A DNA stretch of 64,000 nt from JAZDRH01 sp047470865. Its GTDB lineage: Bacteria > Pseudomonadota > Gammaproteobacteria > Pseudomonadales > Pseudomonadaceae. The notes under the pieces were generated by a model. That model had not been told where the DNA came from. It saw nothing but the letters and a program-made list of their open reading frames with translations, and did not search any database. The position numbers and the translations under genes are program-made. The stretch covers positions 1 through 64,000 of the forward strand of contig NZ_JAZDRH010000002.1 in the NCBI RefSeq assembly GCF_047470865.1, in the 5' to 3' direction. Position 1 is the first letter of the stretch; each line of letters begins with the position of its first letter. This document shows positions 26,055-34,658 of the stretch, in pieces.

Positions 26055-27274
26055 TAGCCTGTCACCCTTTCTGGAACCGGTTTGGTTTTCTCCATTCTGG
26101 TGTAGAACGGCATCAGAATGAAGTAAGCAAAGTAAAGAACAGTACAGATTCGAGAAATCAATGTGAATTCAGGTGTTGGTGGCAATACGCCCATTACGCC
26201 TAGAATTATGAATGAAATACAGAAAATCCATAACCAAAGTTTGCTCATCCAGCCTTTGTAACGCATTGAGCGTACTGGGCTGCGGTCTAACCAAGGCAAC
26301 ACGAACAGCAATGCAATAGAACCACCCATGGCAATAACGCCCATTAGCTTATCTGGAACTGCACGCAAAATCGCATAGAAAGGTGTGAAGTACCAAACAG
26401 GTGCAATATGCTCAGGTGTTTTCATACCATTTGCAGGTTCAAAGTTTGGTTTTTCAAGGAAGTAGCCACCGCCTTCAGGGAAGAAGAAGATGATTCCACA
26501 GAACACAAACAAGAAGACTACAACACCCACAATATCTTTTACTGTGTAGTACGGATGGAAAGGAATACCATCTAAAGGTACACCGTTTTCATCTTTGTGT
26601 TTCTTAATATCTACGCCGTCTGGGTTGTTAGAGCCTACTTCATGCAAAGCAATGATGTGTAATACAACCAAGGCTAAAATCACGATAGGCACAGCAATAA
26701 CGTGTAAAGCGAAGAAACGGTTTAGTGTGATACCTGAAATTAGGAAGTCACCACGAATCCACTCGGTTAAATCTCCACCAATAACAGGAATTGCACCAAA
26801 TAAAGAGATAATTACCTGCGCGCCCCAGTATGACATTTGTCCCCATGGTAATAAGTAACCCATGAAAGCTTCTGCCATTAGTGCAAGGTAAATTAACATA
26901 CCAAACAGCCAAACTAACTCACGTGGTTTTTGATATGAACCGTACATTAAGCCACGGAACATATGTAAATAAACCACAATAAAGAAGGCTGATGCACCTG
27001 TTGAGTGCATGTAACGTAAGATCCAACCGTAATCTACGTCACGCATAATGTATTCTACAGAGGCAAAAGCGCCTGTTGCAGAAGGCTCATAGCTCATAGT
27101 TAACCAGATACCCGTAAGGATTTGGTTAACCAGTACTAATAACGCCAAAGAACCAAAATAGTATAAAAAGTTAAAGTTCTTAGGTGCGTAATACTTAGCT
27201 AAGTGGTCGTCCCACATTTTGGTGGCAGGGAAGCGTGCATCCACCCAACCCATAAACTTAGTCATCAGGCTCAT
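26054..27274 (-). CDS. petB: Ubiquinol--cytochrome c reductase, cytochrome b
   Basis: A 406-residue integral membrane subunit carrying hemes bL and bH, with eight to nine helices. Key pieces: GWILRYMHSTGASAFF (haem histidine), the Qo-site WGAQVIISLFGAIPVIGGDL (shortened), LNRFFALHVIAVPI (haem histidine), and the PEWY-equivalent APVWYFTPFYAILRAVP. It overlaps both neighbours by one base. Confidence 0.97.
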   Translation of the reverse strand: MSLMTKFMGWVDARFPATKMWDDHLAKYYAPKNFNFLYYFGSLALLVLVNQILTGIWLTMSYEPSATGAFASVEYIMRDVDYGWILRYMHSTGASAFFIVVYLHMFRGLMYGSYQKPRELVWLFGMLIYLALMAEAFMGYLLPWGQMSYWGAQVIISLFGAIPVIGGDLTEWIRGDFLISGITLNRFFALHVIAVPIVILALVVLHIIALHEVGSNNPDGVDIKKHKDENGVPLDGIPFHPYYTVKDIVGVVVFLFVFCGIIFFFPEGGGYFLEKPNFEPANGMKTPEHIAPVWYFTPFYAILRAVPDKLMGVIAMGGSIALLFVLPWLDRSPVRSMRYKGWMSKLWLWIFCISFIILGVMGVLPPTPEFTLISRICTVLYFAYFILMPFYTRMEKTKPVPERVTG

Positions 27275-27867
27275 TATGCGTTCTCCTGATCTTCACCAAT
27301 GATAATCACATCATCAGTTTCATACTTATATGGCGGTACAGGTAGGTTTAAAGGCGCAGGCTGGCCTTTATAAACTCGTCCTGCCATATCATAACGAGAA
27401 CCATGACAAGCGCAGAAGTAGCCACCAATCCAGTCTTTACCTAAGTCAGCCGGAGCCACTTCAGGACGGAAAGTTGGTGCGCAACCTAAGTGAGTACAAA
27501 CACCTTCAAGCACAAGAATTTCTGGCTTGATAGAACGTACTTTAGGATCTACGTAGCTTGGTTGTTCAGAGGCTTTAGATTCTGGGTCTGCGATATCGCC
27601 TGTCAGCTTATCTAAACCTTGTAGAATCTCAGGAGTACGGTGAACGATAAACATAGGCTTACCACGCCACTCAGCAACAAGCTGCTGACCTGGTTCTACC
27701 TTGCTTACGTTGACTCTCACCGGTGCACCTGCAGCCTTAGCCCTTGCACTAGGGAACCATGACCCGACAAACGGGACCGCAGCTCCTACCGCCCCAGCAG
27801 CGCCCACTACAGAAGTGGCTGCCACTAGGAAGCGACGCCGGCCTTTATTGACGCCGTCATTGCTCAT
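27274..27867 (-). CDS. petA: Ubiquinol--cytochrome c reductase, Rieske iron-sulfur subunit
   Basis: A 197-residue Rieske protein. The start MSNDGVNKGRRRFLVAATS carries a twin-arginine signal-anchor, and the 2Fe-2S ligands are in VCTHLGCAP and FCACHGSRYD. The ATG at 27867 has a GGAG ahead and gives the usual Pseudomonas N-terminus; an in-frame start five codons earlier exists. First gene of petA-petB-petC. Confidence 0.96.
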   Translation of the reverse strand: MSNDGVNKGRRRFLVAATSVVGAAGAVGAAVPFVGSWFPSARAKAAGAPVRVNVSKVEPGQQLVAEWRGKPMFIVHRTPEILQGLDKLTGDIADPESKASEQPSYVDPKVRSIKPEILVLEGVCTHLGCAPTFRPEVAPADLGKDWIGGYFCACHGSRYDMAGRVYKGQPAPLNLPVPPYKYETDDVIIIGEDQENA

Positions 27868-28065
27868 TAAGTCGTCTCCCATCAGCTGTTTAGCTCTTAT
27901 GCGAGCTTATAGTATGTAAGAAAAGCTAGCCGCATGATCTAAAAATCCTTTAAATGTTAAAGAAAAGCCGCCTTTATGACAAGGCAAACTCATCTTTTCA
28001 ACAAGGAACTAACGCGCTTAGCGTCTCAGATCAATTTGCGACGAAAAAATAGCTAAAAACTGCAT

Positions 28066-28105
28066 AAAAAACGCCCAAAATCCTCGCGGAAGTGGGCGTT
28101 TTTCG
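28066..28105 (-). terminator. Terminator after rpsI
   Basis: Arms ACGCCCA (28071-28077) and TGGGCGT (28093-28099), extended by flanking A and T runs, enclose a 15-base loop. On the minus strand it ends in a T run. It ends the rplM-rpsI transcript before petA. Confidence 0.8.
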
Positions 28106-28131
28106 AAACATATAAGCCAGTAAACGTTGAA

Positions 28132-28524
28132 TTAACGTTTTGAGAACTGTGGACGCTTACGTGCTTTGCGCAGACCAACTTTCTTACGTTCCACTTCGCG
28201 AGCATCACGAGTAACGTAGCCAGCTTTACGTAGTGCGCCACGTAAAGTTTCGTCGTATTCGATTAATGCACGAGTGATACCGTGACGAATAGCGCCTGCT
28301 TGACCGCTAATACCACCACCAGAAACAGTAACAGTAACATCAAATTTCTCTAATGTTTCAGTTAGCTCTAGCGGTTGACGTACGATCATGCGCGCAGTTT
28401 CGCGACCAAAAAATACGTCTAGAGTGCGGTTATTGATAGAGATATTGCCAGTACCTGGACGTAGAAAAACACGTGCTGTAGCGGTTTTACGACGACCTGT
28501 ACCATAATTTTGATTTGCTGACAT
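28132..28524 (-). CDS. rpsI: 30S ribosomal protein S9
   Basis: A 130-residue protein with the S9 landmarks YGTGRRKTATARVFLRPG at the start, GGGISGQAGAIRHGITRAL in the middle and the basic tail RKARKRPQFSKR that reaches the P-site tRNA. The ATG at 28524 gives the usual S9 length; the in-frame codon two before is not used in the family. It forms the conserved rplM-rpsI pair. Confidence 0.98.
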   Translation of the reverse strand: MSANQNYGTGRRKTATARVFLRPGTGNISINNRTLDVFFGRETARMIVRQPLELTETLEKFDVTVTVSGGGISGQAGAIRHGITRALIEYDETLRGALRKAGYVTRDAREVERKKVGLRKARKRPQFSKR

Positions 28525-28539
28525 AATCAACTATTCCCG

Positions 28540-28968
28540 TTAAATTTTTAGCTCTAGGGGTTGCTGTGCAGCATGCGGATGCTCAGCACCAGCATACACT
28601 TTCAGCTTGCGATACATGTCGCGGCCCAGTGGGTTTTTAGGAAGCATACCTTTAACAGCGTTTTCAATCACGCGCTCAGGAGCTTTCGCTACTAACTTTT
28701 CAAAGCTAATTTCTTTGATTCCACCTGGGAAACCAGAGTGAGAGTAGTAGATTTTGTCAGTAGTTTTTTTACCAGTTACACGAACTTGAGCTGCATTGAT
28801 AACTACAATGTAGTCACCTGTATCAACGTGTGGAGTGTATTCTGGTTTGTGCTTACCACGTAAGCGTAATGCGATTTCGGTAGCCAGACGACCCAGGGTC
28901 TGACCTGCAGCGTCAACTACATACCAGTCGCGCTTAACAGTTTCCGGTTTTGCTGTAAAAGTTTTCAT
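28540..28968 (-). CDS. rplM: 50S ribosomal protein L13
   Basis: A 142-residue L13 with the family start MKTFTAKPETVKRDWYVVDA, the AAQVRVTGKK strand and the end MLPKNPLGRDMYRKLKVYAG. It is an early-assembly 50S protein and in E. coli also regulates its own operon by binding the mRNA leader. The leader here carries two hairpins. Confidence 0.98.
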   Translation of the reverse strand: MKTFTAKPETVKRDWYVVDAAGQTLGRLATEIALRLRGKHKPEYTPHVDTGDYIVVINAAQVRVTGKKTTDKIYYSHSGFPGGIKEISFEKLVAKAPERVIENAVKGMLPKNPLGRDMYRKLKVYAGAEHPHAAQQPLELKI

Positions 28969-29007
28969 TCGCTATGGCCTCAAGGCCGTCCTTATTAATA
29001 AGACGGC
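28969..29007 (-). promoter_or_regulatory. Candidate L13 leader RNA hairpins upstream of rplM
   Basis: The ~35 bases before the rplM ATG fold (minus strand) into GCCGTC...GACGGC around an AT-rich loop and a compact GGCC-TTGA-GGCC hairpin just before the start. This fits the known L13-binding leader that represses rplM-rpsI in gammaproteobacteria, but the exact consensus was not checked. Confidence 0.5.
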
Positions 29008-29009
29008 GA

Positions 29010-29038
29010 ATCCTACAAAATAGTGTGTGCCTTTACAA
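29010..29038 (-). promoter_or_regulatory. rplM promoter
   Basis: On the minus strand TTGTAA (29033-29038) and TAGGAT (29010-29015) are separated by 17 bases, about 42 bases before the rplM start. This puts the leader hairpins just after the transcript start. Confidence 0.6.
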
Positions 29039-29182
29039 GTTAAAGGCGACTAGCAACATTAAGCGCAGGTACGGGGAAACGGGTCTAAACGCTTAATGAC
29101 TAGGTAAACATGGTGATGGCATCTTCACCGATTCCTGAATTCTTTAAACTAGGCTTTGTCTCAAGAAAAAGGAGCACGTATT

Positions 29183-29359
29183 ATGCCCAAACCTGTGAAA
29201 AAAGCAACGTGCAAACTTCATCTACTTCGCGTATTGTTCAGAATTTGCAGATTAATCTCTATTTCATATGCAAATTTTAATTTTAGGGGCACGTTCTCCT
29301 GCCGCCTTAGAATGGACGAGAGCATTTGCCACAGCACAGCATTCTGTCTTTGTTGCTGA
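29183..29359 (+). CDS. Possible small protein or gene remnant with strong ribosome site
   Basis: An ATG at 29183 has an excellent AAGGAG 8 bases upstream and starts a 58-codon frame (MPKPVKKATCKLH...). The later codons look unlike real protein and overlap the next gene by about 90 bases. If one A is added in the A tract at 29201-29206, the product becomes MPKPVKKSNVQTSSTSRIVQ and ends soon after at a TAA, which reads more naturally. It may be a frameshifted small gene or a truncated remnant. Low confidence. The rest of 29041-29182 holds an inverted repeat (TTAAGCG / CGCTTAA) and nothing else recognised. Confidence 0.25.
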   Translation: MPKPVKKATCKLHLLRVLFRICRLISISYANFNFRGTFSCRLRMDESICHSTAFCLCC

Positions 29360-30401
29360 CTCATTAAACTTTGCATTAACACGCTTTAGCCGTCACATAC
29401 AACGCTATTTAAAGCTTCCCGCCGCCGCTCAATTCCCTAACACATGGCTTAGCACCCTTATAGATTACATCCAAAAATATAAAATTGATTATCTACTGCC
29501 CACTTGTGAAGAAGTTTTTTATTGTGCGCACTTTCACAAACAAATTAGTCGCCACTGCACCTTGTTATGCAGCCCATTAGATTTGCTCAATACTCTGCAT
29601 AATAAGTTTAGCTTTGCACAATTTAGCCAAGACTTTTTAATTCAAGCGCCTGAGACCTTGCTCGTCAGTCAACCTGAACAAGTTTCCTCTTTAAATACGC
29701 AAGATTATGTACTCAAGCCTGTTTATTCTCGCTTTGCAGACCAAACACTAATCCGTCCTACAGCGCAAAAAGCCAGCCAAATTCAATGCTCTGTGCGCAG
29801 ACCTTGGGTTGCTCAGCGCTATATTAAAGGGACTGAGTTTTGTAGTTTTAGCATTATGCAACACGGCAAGCTTCTTGCTCATTGCTGCTATCAGCCAACT
29901 TACCGTATAGGACAAGGTGCGGGGATTCTTCTAACACCGCAAAGACAACAGAAAATTGAAGCTTTCCTACATCAGTTTGCTCAGCGCACTCAGTTAACAG
30001 GGCAAGTTGCCTTTGATTACATGGAAGATACTGCGCAAGAAAAACTGTACTTATTAGAGTGCAATCCGCGCAGTACAAGCGGCATTCATCTATTTACTCA
30101 ACCCACACAGCTAGTTGATTGCTTAATGAATAATACTGCGCTGCAAAATGCACAATTGCAAACCCGCTGCGTCAGCCTAGCACTGCTACCCTATTTTTTT
30201 AGTAAACATATTACGCAAAAAACTTTTTGGCAAAATCTGCGCCAAGCATCGGATGTGGTTTGGGATAAACAAGACCCACTACCTAGCCTTGCTCAATTTA
30301 TCTCGGCCAGTGAAATCCTAGCAACCGCATTAATTAATAGAAAAGCTGTACTCAGCACAACTACAGTAGATATTGAATGGAACGGGCAAGACATTGTATA
30401 A
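29268..30401 (+). CDS. ATP-grasp domain protein, product unknown
   Basis: A 377-residue ATP-grasp enzyme. The N-terminal Rossmann-like part (ILILGARSPAALEWTRAF, residues 3-20) resembles the pre-ATP-grasp domain of carbamoyl-phosphate-synthase-like proteins. The nucleotide-binding strand DYVLKPVYSRF (about 144-154) and the metal-binding LLECNPRSTSGIHLF (about 262-276) mark an intact ATP-grasp core. Such enzymes join a carboxylate to an amine or thiol via an acyl phosphate. It shares its end with the next gene and they look like an operon. The substrate is unknown. No clear ribosome site, so the start is uncertain. Confidence 0.8.
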   Translation: MQILILGARSPAALEWTRAFATAQHSVFVADSLNFALTRFSRHIQRYLKLPAAAQFPNTWLSTLIDYIQKYKIDYLLPTCEEVFYCAHFHKQISRHCTLLCSPLDLLNTLHNKFSFAQFSQDFLIQAPETLLVSQPEQVSSLNTQDYVLKPVYSRFADQTLIRPTAQKASQIQCSVRRPWVAQRYIKGTEFCSFSIMQHGKLLAHCCYQPTYRIGQGAGILLTPQRQQKIEAFLHQFAQRTQLTGQVAFDYMEDTAQEKLYLLECNPRSTSGIHLFTQPTQLVDCLMNNTALQNAQLQTRCVSLALLPYFFSKHITQKTFWQNLRQASDVVWDKQDPLPSLAQFISASEILATALINRKAVLSTTTVDIEWNGQDIV

Positions 30402-31524
30402 GCTAATCCGCGCAGAGCAGTTATCCGCCTACACTGACAATGAACTGAGTCTAGCAGGGCGTTTTGTGCGGGATATTGGACAGGACATTAGCCTGCATCT
30501 GAGCAATATTGCACAGGTTGAACTACAGCTTCTCGTTACGCCTTATCAGCAAGTACCTATCAGCCTTAATCCGACAAATCTAATTAAAGGCAATTGCTAC
30601 GTGGTCTCACCCTATGCCATGTATATCAATTATGCCCATGAAGAACTACACAAACTAAAAAAGCCGATCTTAGAAAAAGCCATGATTCCTTTCCTTAAAG
30701 GAATGGCGGCTATATTACGCTGGGCAAATATTGACCGTGTGCTTTGGGTGAATAATCATCTAGTGTCAACCAACCTATATGACAACTCAGTATGGCTAGC
30801 AGAGGATATAGCTGAACTAACCCGCTTTCTCATTACTCAACAACCGCATCATGCCACTGGCTTTCGCTCGCTTAATGATCATCAGCATCAAGCATTTATA
30901 GCCCGTTTACAGCAGCATGGTTATATTGCCGTTCCCTCAAGACAGGTTTATATCGCCACCGACCCTACGCCTTATAGCGATACAAAAAAAGATAAAAAAC
31001 TATTTAATAACAATCAGTTACATATTAAAAAAGGGATAGATTTTACAGCTCAAGACTATTTACGTTGTAAACAACTCTATGATCAACTCTATCTTGATAA
31101 ATACTCCGTACTAAATCCGCACTATCAAGTTTCTTGGCTGAGTAAAGGGCAGCAAAGTGGCTGGTTAGAATTGATGGGGTTGCATGAAAATGGGCAAGAT
31201 TTATGCGCTGCCTTAGGCTGGATACAAACCGCACAAACAGTGACTACACCTATCTTTGGGTTTGCTACAGAGCAACCCGTACAACTAGGCTTATACCGCC
31301 AACTAAACTATTTAACCTTTCGCCAAGCCAAGCACAAGCAACAGAGTATTAACATGAGTTCAGGCGCACCGAAATTTAAGCGTAACCGTGGTGCTAAACC
31401 TGCCATTGAATACAGCTTGATTTACTGCAAGCATCTACCAAAGAAATCACAATGGGTTTGGCAGTTGCTCTCTAGAGCACTAGTATATGGCGCAGTGCCA
31501 CTATTAAAAAAACTAGAACTCTAA
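30394..31524 (+). CDS. GNAT/FemAB-like acyltransferase partner of the ATP-grasp gene
   Basis: A protein of about 376 residues (a TTG at 30394 or at 30373 is the likely start; no ATG fits). The C-terminal third, with LGLYRQLNYLTFRQAK, NMSSGAPKFKRNRGAKPA and IEYSLIYCKHL, resembles the GNAT/FemAB fold seen in peptidyl or acyl transferases. The first ~130 residues (LSAYTDNELSLAGRFVRDIG, then NYAHEELHKLKKP) match no family I recognise. No signal peptide. It overlaps the stop of the ATP-grasp gene by 8 to 29 bases, indicating translational coupling. Function unknown; a ligase plus transferase pair suggests modification or conjugation of a small molecule or peptide. Confidence 0.7.
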   Translation: MYKLIRAEQLSAYTDNELSLAGRFVRDIGQDISLHLSNIAQVELQLLVTPYQQVPISLNPTNLIKGNCYVVSPYAMYINYAHEELHKLKKPILEKAMIPFLKGMAAILRWANIDRVLWVNNHLVSTNLYDNSVWLAEDIAELTRFLITQQPHHATGFRSLNDHQHQAFIARLQQHGYIAVPSRQVYIATDPTPYSDTKKDKKLFNNNQLHIKKGIDFTAQDYLRCKQLYDQLYLDKYSVLNPHYQVSWLSKGQQSGWLELMGLHENGQDLCAALGWIQTAQTVTTPIFGFATEQPVQLGLYRQLNYLTFRQAKHKQQSINMSSGAPKFKRNRGAKPAIEYSLIYCKHLPKKSQWVWQLLSRALVYGAVPLLKKLEL

Positions 31525-31614
31525 ATCTCAACTAGTCTTTATATAAGCATGAAGCTCGTCTTTTTAGATACCGCTGTATTTCTCAGCACCCATTAGATTA
31601 GGCTAAAGCAAACT

Positions 31615-33363
31615 ATGTATTTACCTCCCCTTTTTACCGCATGGCGCCAAACCCTAAGCACTGGCTATAAGTTAGAAAACTTACGTCACGATATTATTGC
31701 TGGCATTACAGTTGGGGTAATTGCTATTCCTTTAGCCATGGCACTGGCGATTGCTGTCGGTGTTCCGCCGCAACATGGCTTATATACCGTATTAATTGGC
31801 GGCTTTTTTATTGCCTTGCTGGGTGGTTCACGCTTTAACGTATCAGGCCCTACAGCCGCCTTTGTTGTAATCTTAGTGCCTATTACGCAACAGTTTGGTG
31901 TGGGCGGGCTATTACTTTGCACTTCTATGGCAGGCGCCATTATGATTTTAATGTCAGTGTTACGCGCTGGCTCCTTACTACAATTTATTCCTTATCCCGT
32001 CGTCTTAGGCTTTACTGCGGGTATAGGCATTGTCATTGCCACCTTACAAATTAAAGATGCTTTAGGGCTTACTCATTTAGCCGAATACACTAATTATCTT
32101 GAACAATTGCAAGCGCTTTTTTTTGCACTACCTAGCATTCAATGGGGTGATACATTAGTCACCCTCATTACGTTGGCCACATTGCTTATATGGCCTCGTT
32201 ATGTGAGCAAAATGCCTGGACATCTTGTCGCTATTCTTCTGGGAACATTATTAGCGGTTGCGCTTAAATATTTTGGTGTTCCTATTGCCACTATTGGCGA
32301 ACGTTTTAGTTATGAAGTTAATGGTCAGACTTTTGCTGGTATTCCTTCATTTTTGCCAAGTTTTTTATGGCCTTGGGAGCTAACAGGCAGTGATGGCCAA
32401 AGCCTATTACTGAATTTTGAGTTAATTCGCCAACTATTAGCCCCCGCATTTGCCATTGCTATGTTAGGTGCCATTGAGTCTTTACTCTGTGCTGTCGTAG
32501 CCGACGGTATGACCAACACCAAACATAACTCCAACGGTGAACTACTGGCCCAAGGTATAGGAAATATCATTACTCCAATGTTTGGCGGTATTACCGCTAC
32601 AGCAGCTATCGCGCGCACTGCCGCCAACGTCAGAGCAGGTGCCTTTTCACCACTAGCTGGTATGACACATGCCTTAGTTGTACTAGGCGCAATGTTATTA
32701 TTAGCACCATTATTTAGCTACTTACCTATGGCTTCTATGGCTGCCTTATTGCTTGTAGTGGCATGGAATATGAGCGAGCCAAAGAATGTACTGCGCACCT
32801 TACGTATAGCGCCTCGTAACGATATTTTAATCCTACTAACCTGCCTTGTACTTACAGTACTCTTTGATATGGTACTAGCCGTTGGCGTTGGTCTACTGCT
32901 GGCTGCTGGTTTATTTATTAAACGCATGAGTGACTTAACAGACACCTCTACCGTTTCTCCTGAACAAAGCGAAGCCTTACGCGACATGCCCGAAGGCGTT
33001 ATTACCTATGCTATTCGTGGTCCACTATTTTATGGTGCAGCTGAGCGTGCATTAAGCGTTCTTATGCGTTTTAACCCCAATGCCAAAGTCGTCTTAATTG
33101 ATATGTCAGCAGTACCTATGTTGGATATGACAGCGCTATCAGGCTTGGAAAAAGTAATGAACAACTTCCATAAAAACGATATAAGCGTAATTTTAGTTGG
33201 CACAAGTACTGATATTCGAAAAAAAATGCGCAAAGCTGGCATACGTTTACGCCGTGGAAAGCTCTCTTATGTACAAGACCTTACATTAGCTAAAGAGCGC
33301 GCCACTCGCTGGTTGCATTTAGATACCCCTAATGATGAGTTAATGCCAGAAGAGCAGGACTAA
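31615..33363 (+). CDS. SulP-family anion transporter with STAS domain
   Basis: A 582-residue inner-membrane transporter. The core has about twelve hydrophobic segments, opening with LRHDIIAGITVGVIAIPLAM and containing GLYTVLIGGFFIALLGGSRF (short pieces of the SulP signature) and ARTAANVRAGAFSPLAG. A cytosolic STAS domain occupies about 455-550 (VVLIDMSAVPMLDMTALSGLE). SulP proteins carry sulfate, bicarbonate or dicarboxylates; the substrate cannot be told. It stands alone, 90 bases after the GNAT-like gene. Confidence 0.92.
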   Translation: MYLPPLFTAWRQTLSTGYKLENLRHDIIAGITVGVIAIPLAMALAIAVGVPPQHGLYTVLIGGFFIALLGGSRFNVSGPTAAFVVILVPITQQFGVGGLLLCTSMAGAIMILMSVLRAGSLLQFIPYPVVLGFTAGIGIVIATLQIKDALGLTHLAEYTNYLEQLQALFFALPSIQWGDTLVTLITLATLLIWPRYVSKMPGHLVAILLGTLLAVALKYFGVPIATIGERFSYEVNGQTFAGIPSFLPSFLWPWELTGSDGQSLLLNFELIRQLLAPAFAIAMLGAIESLLCAVVADGMTNTKHNSNGELLAQGIGNIITPMFGGITATAAIARTAANVRAGAFSPLAGMTHALVVLGAMLLLAPLFSYLPMASMAALLLVVAWNMSEPKNVLRTLRIAPRNDILILLTCLVLTVLFDMVLAVGVGLLLAAGLFIKRMSDLTDTSTVSPEQSEALRDMPEGVITYAIRGPLFYGAAERALSVLMRFNPNAKVVLIDMSAVPMLDMTALSGLEKVMNNFHKNDISVILVGTSTDIRKKMRKAGIRLRRGKLSYVQDLTLAKERATRWLHLDTPNDELMPEEQD

Positions 33364-33396
33364 ATACACAGCGATTATCGCTTTTAGGAATACATA

Positions 33397-33846
33397 ATGC
33401 GCTATATAAAATCTTTTATCTTACTTGCTCTATGGTTGATTAGTTCAAGCAGCTACGCCCAAACCACAGCACTTAATTTAGGCACAACCTACAGCATTAT
33501 GCCGCCTATTAATGAATATTTAGTAGATGAATACTCATTAGCCAATGCCGAGAAAATGGAGGTTTGGCAAGGTGGTTACCGTATTCAATTTGATGCTAAA
33601 AGCAATAGCTTTAGGTTATATGAGGTATCTAAGTGTGGAAACCAATGCTTCTATAGCAGCGCAGGAAGCTTTACTGTATTACCTGACAATCAAATTAACC
33701 TAACACTAACACAACAATCGGTCGACGGCAGCAGCCCTTGCTCTGAACACTACAGCAAACAAATGTCAGTTAACTTAGGGATATTTCAAATAGAACCACA
33801 GGCAAATGGCAGCATTTTATTAAAACGCGTTAAACAATTAGATTAA
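33397..33846 (+). CDS. Secreted protein, function unknown
   Basis: A 149-residue exported protein: signal peptide MRYIKSFILLALWLISSSSY with cleavage after the following Ala, then a cysteine-containing beta-rich domain (KCGNQCFYSS about 78-87, and a Cys near 114). An AGGAA lies before the ATG. It follows the SulP gene by 33 bases on the same strand. No family recognised. The same reading frame continues after its stop into the CPCC remnant, but there is no sign the two are one gene. Confidence 0.65.
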   Translation: MRYIKSFILLALWLISSSSYAQTTALNLGTTYSIMPPINEYLVDEYSLANAEKMEVWQGGYRIQFDAKSNSFRLYEVSKCGNQCFYSSAGSFTVLPDNQINLTLTQQSVDGSSPCSEHYSKQMSVNLGIFQIEPQANGSILLKRVKQLD

Positions 33847-34038
33847 CCAGCTTGTGAATACCTTGTATTTGCGAATACTGAAGCCGCATTCTTTGAAATT
33901 TGCCCTGTTTGTAACTGGCAAAATGATAGAATAGTTGGAGATGATTACAGCAGCTGTAACCGCACTACATTAAACCGCTATAAAGCGAGCCTGTTGTTAA
34001 ACGAACAGCATTTACAGCAGACCAAAAAACCACACTAA
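33847..34038 (+). pseudogene. Remnant of a cysteine-rich CPCC protein gene
   Basis: Read in frame, 64 codons without an internal stop give PACEYLVFANTEAAFFEICP and then VCNWQNDRIVGDDYSSCN before a TAA. The pattern C-x2-E-Y/F-L...E-I-C-P-V-C-x-W-x2-D followed by an N-rich turn and SL-like helix is that of the CPCC (PF14206) family, but the usual N-terminal start with CPCCG and a start codon are missing. It is a 5'-truncated fragment directly behind the secreted-protein gene. Not expressed on its own as far as can be seen. Confidence 0.6.
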
Positions 34039-34062
34039 AGATAAACCTTAATACCTGCAACC

Positions 34063-34088
34063 AAGCCGAACACAGTTAGGTTCGGCTT
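34063..34088. terminator. Hairpin near the hpt stop
   Basis: A perfect 9-bp stem AAGCCGAAC / GTTCGGCTT (34063-34071, 34080-34088) with an 8-base loop. The T tail is short on the plus strand and weak on the minus, so termination strength is doubtful. It separates hpt from the region before it. Confidence 0.55.
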
Positions 34089-34100
34089 TGATTTATCAGC

Positions 34101-34658
34101 TCACATGCCTTTTACCGCATAAATACCGGCGGCGTTACGCCAGTAACCTTTGTAGTCCATGCCATAACCAAAAATATAACGGTCAATGCAATGCAAACCT
34201 GTAAAGTCCGCTTCCCAACCAGGAATTGCTTTACGGTCATGGTCTTTATCCATCAGTACTGCACTATATACCGCAGTTGCGCCTTCTGCTTTGCAGTATT
34301 CAATAATGGCAGCAAGGGTATGACCTTCATCAAGAATGTCATCCACAATAATAACTGAGCGATCACGAATTGAGATTTCTGGTTTTGCTTTCCAAAATAA
34401 CTCGCCACCGCTGGTCTGATTTCGATAACGGCTGGCATGTAAATAAGATTGCTCTAATGGAAAGTTGAGTTTACTTAATAACTTTCCAGCAAAGATCAAG
34501 CCACCATTCATGACACAAAACACAACAGGATTAGCGTCTGCTAAGCGCTGGTTGATCTGGCTAGCAACCTTATCAATTGCTGCTTCAACTTCGGCTTCTG
34601 TATAAAGTACATCAGCCTGCGCCATCACTTGGCGAATATGTTGTAAATCGGTGGACAC
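34101..34658 (-). CDS. hpt: Hypoxanthine-guanine phosphoribosyltransferase
   Basis: A 185-residue purine-salvage enzyme attaching ribose 5-phosphate from PRPP to hypoxanthine/guanine. The PRPP loop VIIVDDILDEGHTLAAI and the CVMNGGLIFAGKLL flexible segment are clear. The GTG at 34658 is chosen because a GGAGG lies 8 bases before it and the STDLQHIRQVM start matches Pseudomonas; the TTG five codons earlier overlaps the ribosome site. It diverges from upp. Confidence 0.94.
   Translation of the reverse strand: MSTDLQHIRQVMAQADVLYTEAEVEAAIDKVASQINQRLADANPVVFCVMNGGLIFAGKLLSKLNFPLEQSYLHASRYRNQTSGGELFWKAKPEISIRDRSVIIVDDILDEGHTLAAIIEYCKAEGATAVYSAVLMDKDHDRKAIPGWEADFTGLHCIDRYIFGYGMDYKGYWRNAAGIYAVKGM

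Noticed and set aside
33397..34038. Secreted protein and CPCC fragment as one gene with stop readthrough
   Set aside because: They have unrelated domain types and locations, and there is no readthrough context; the shared frame is expected one time in three.
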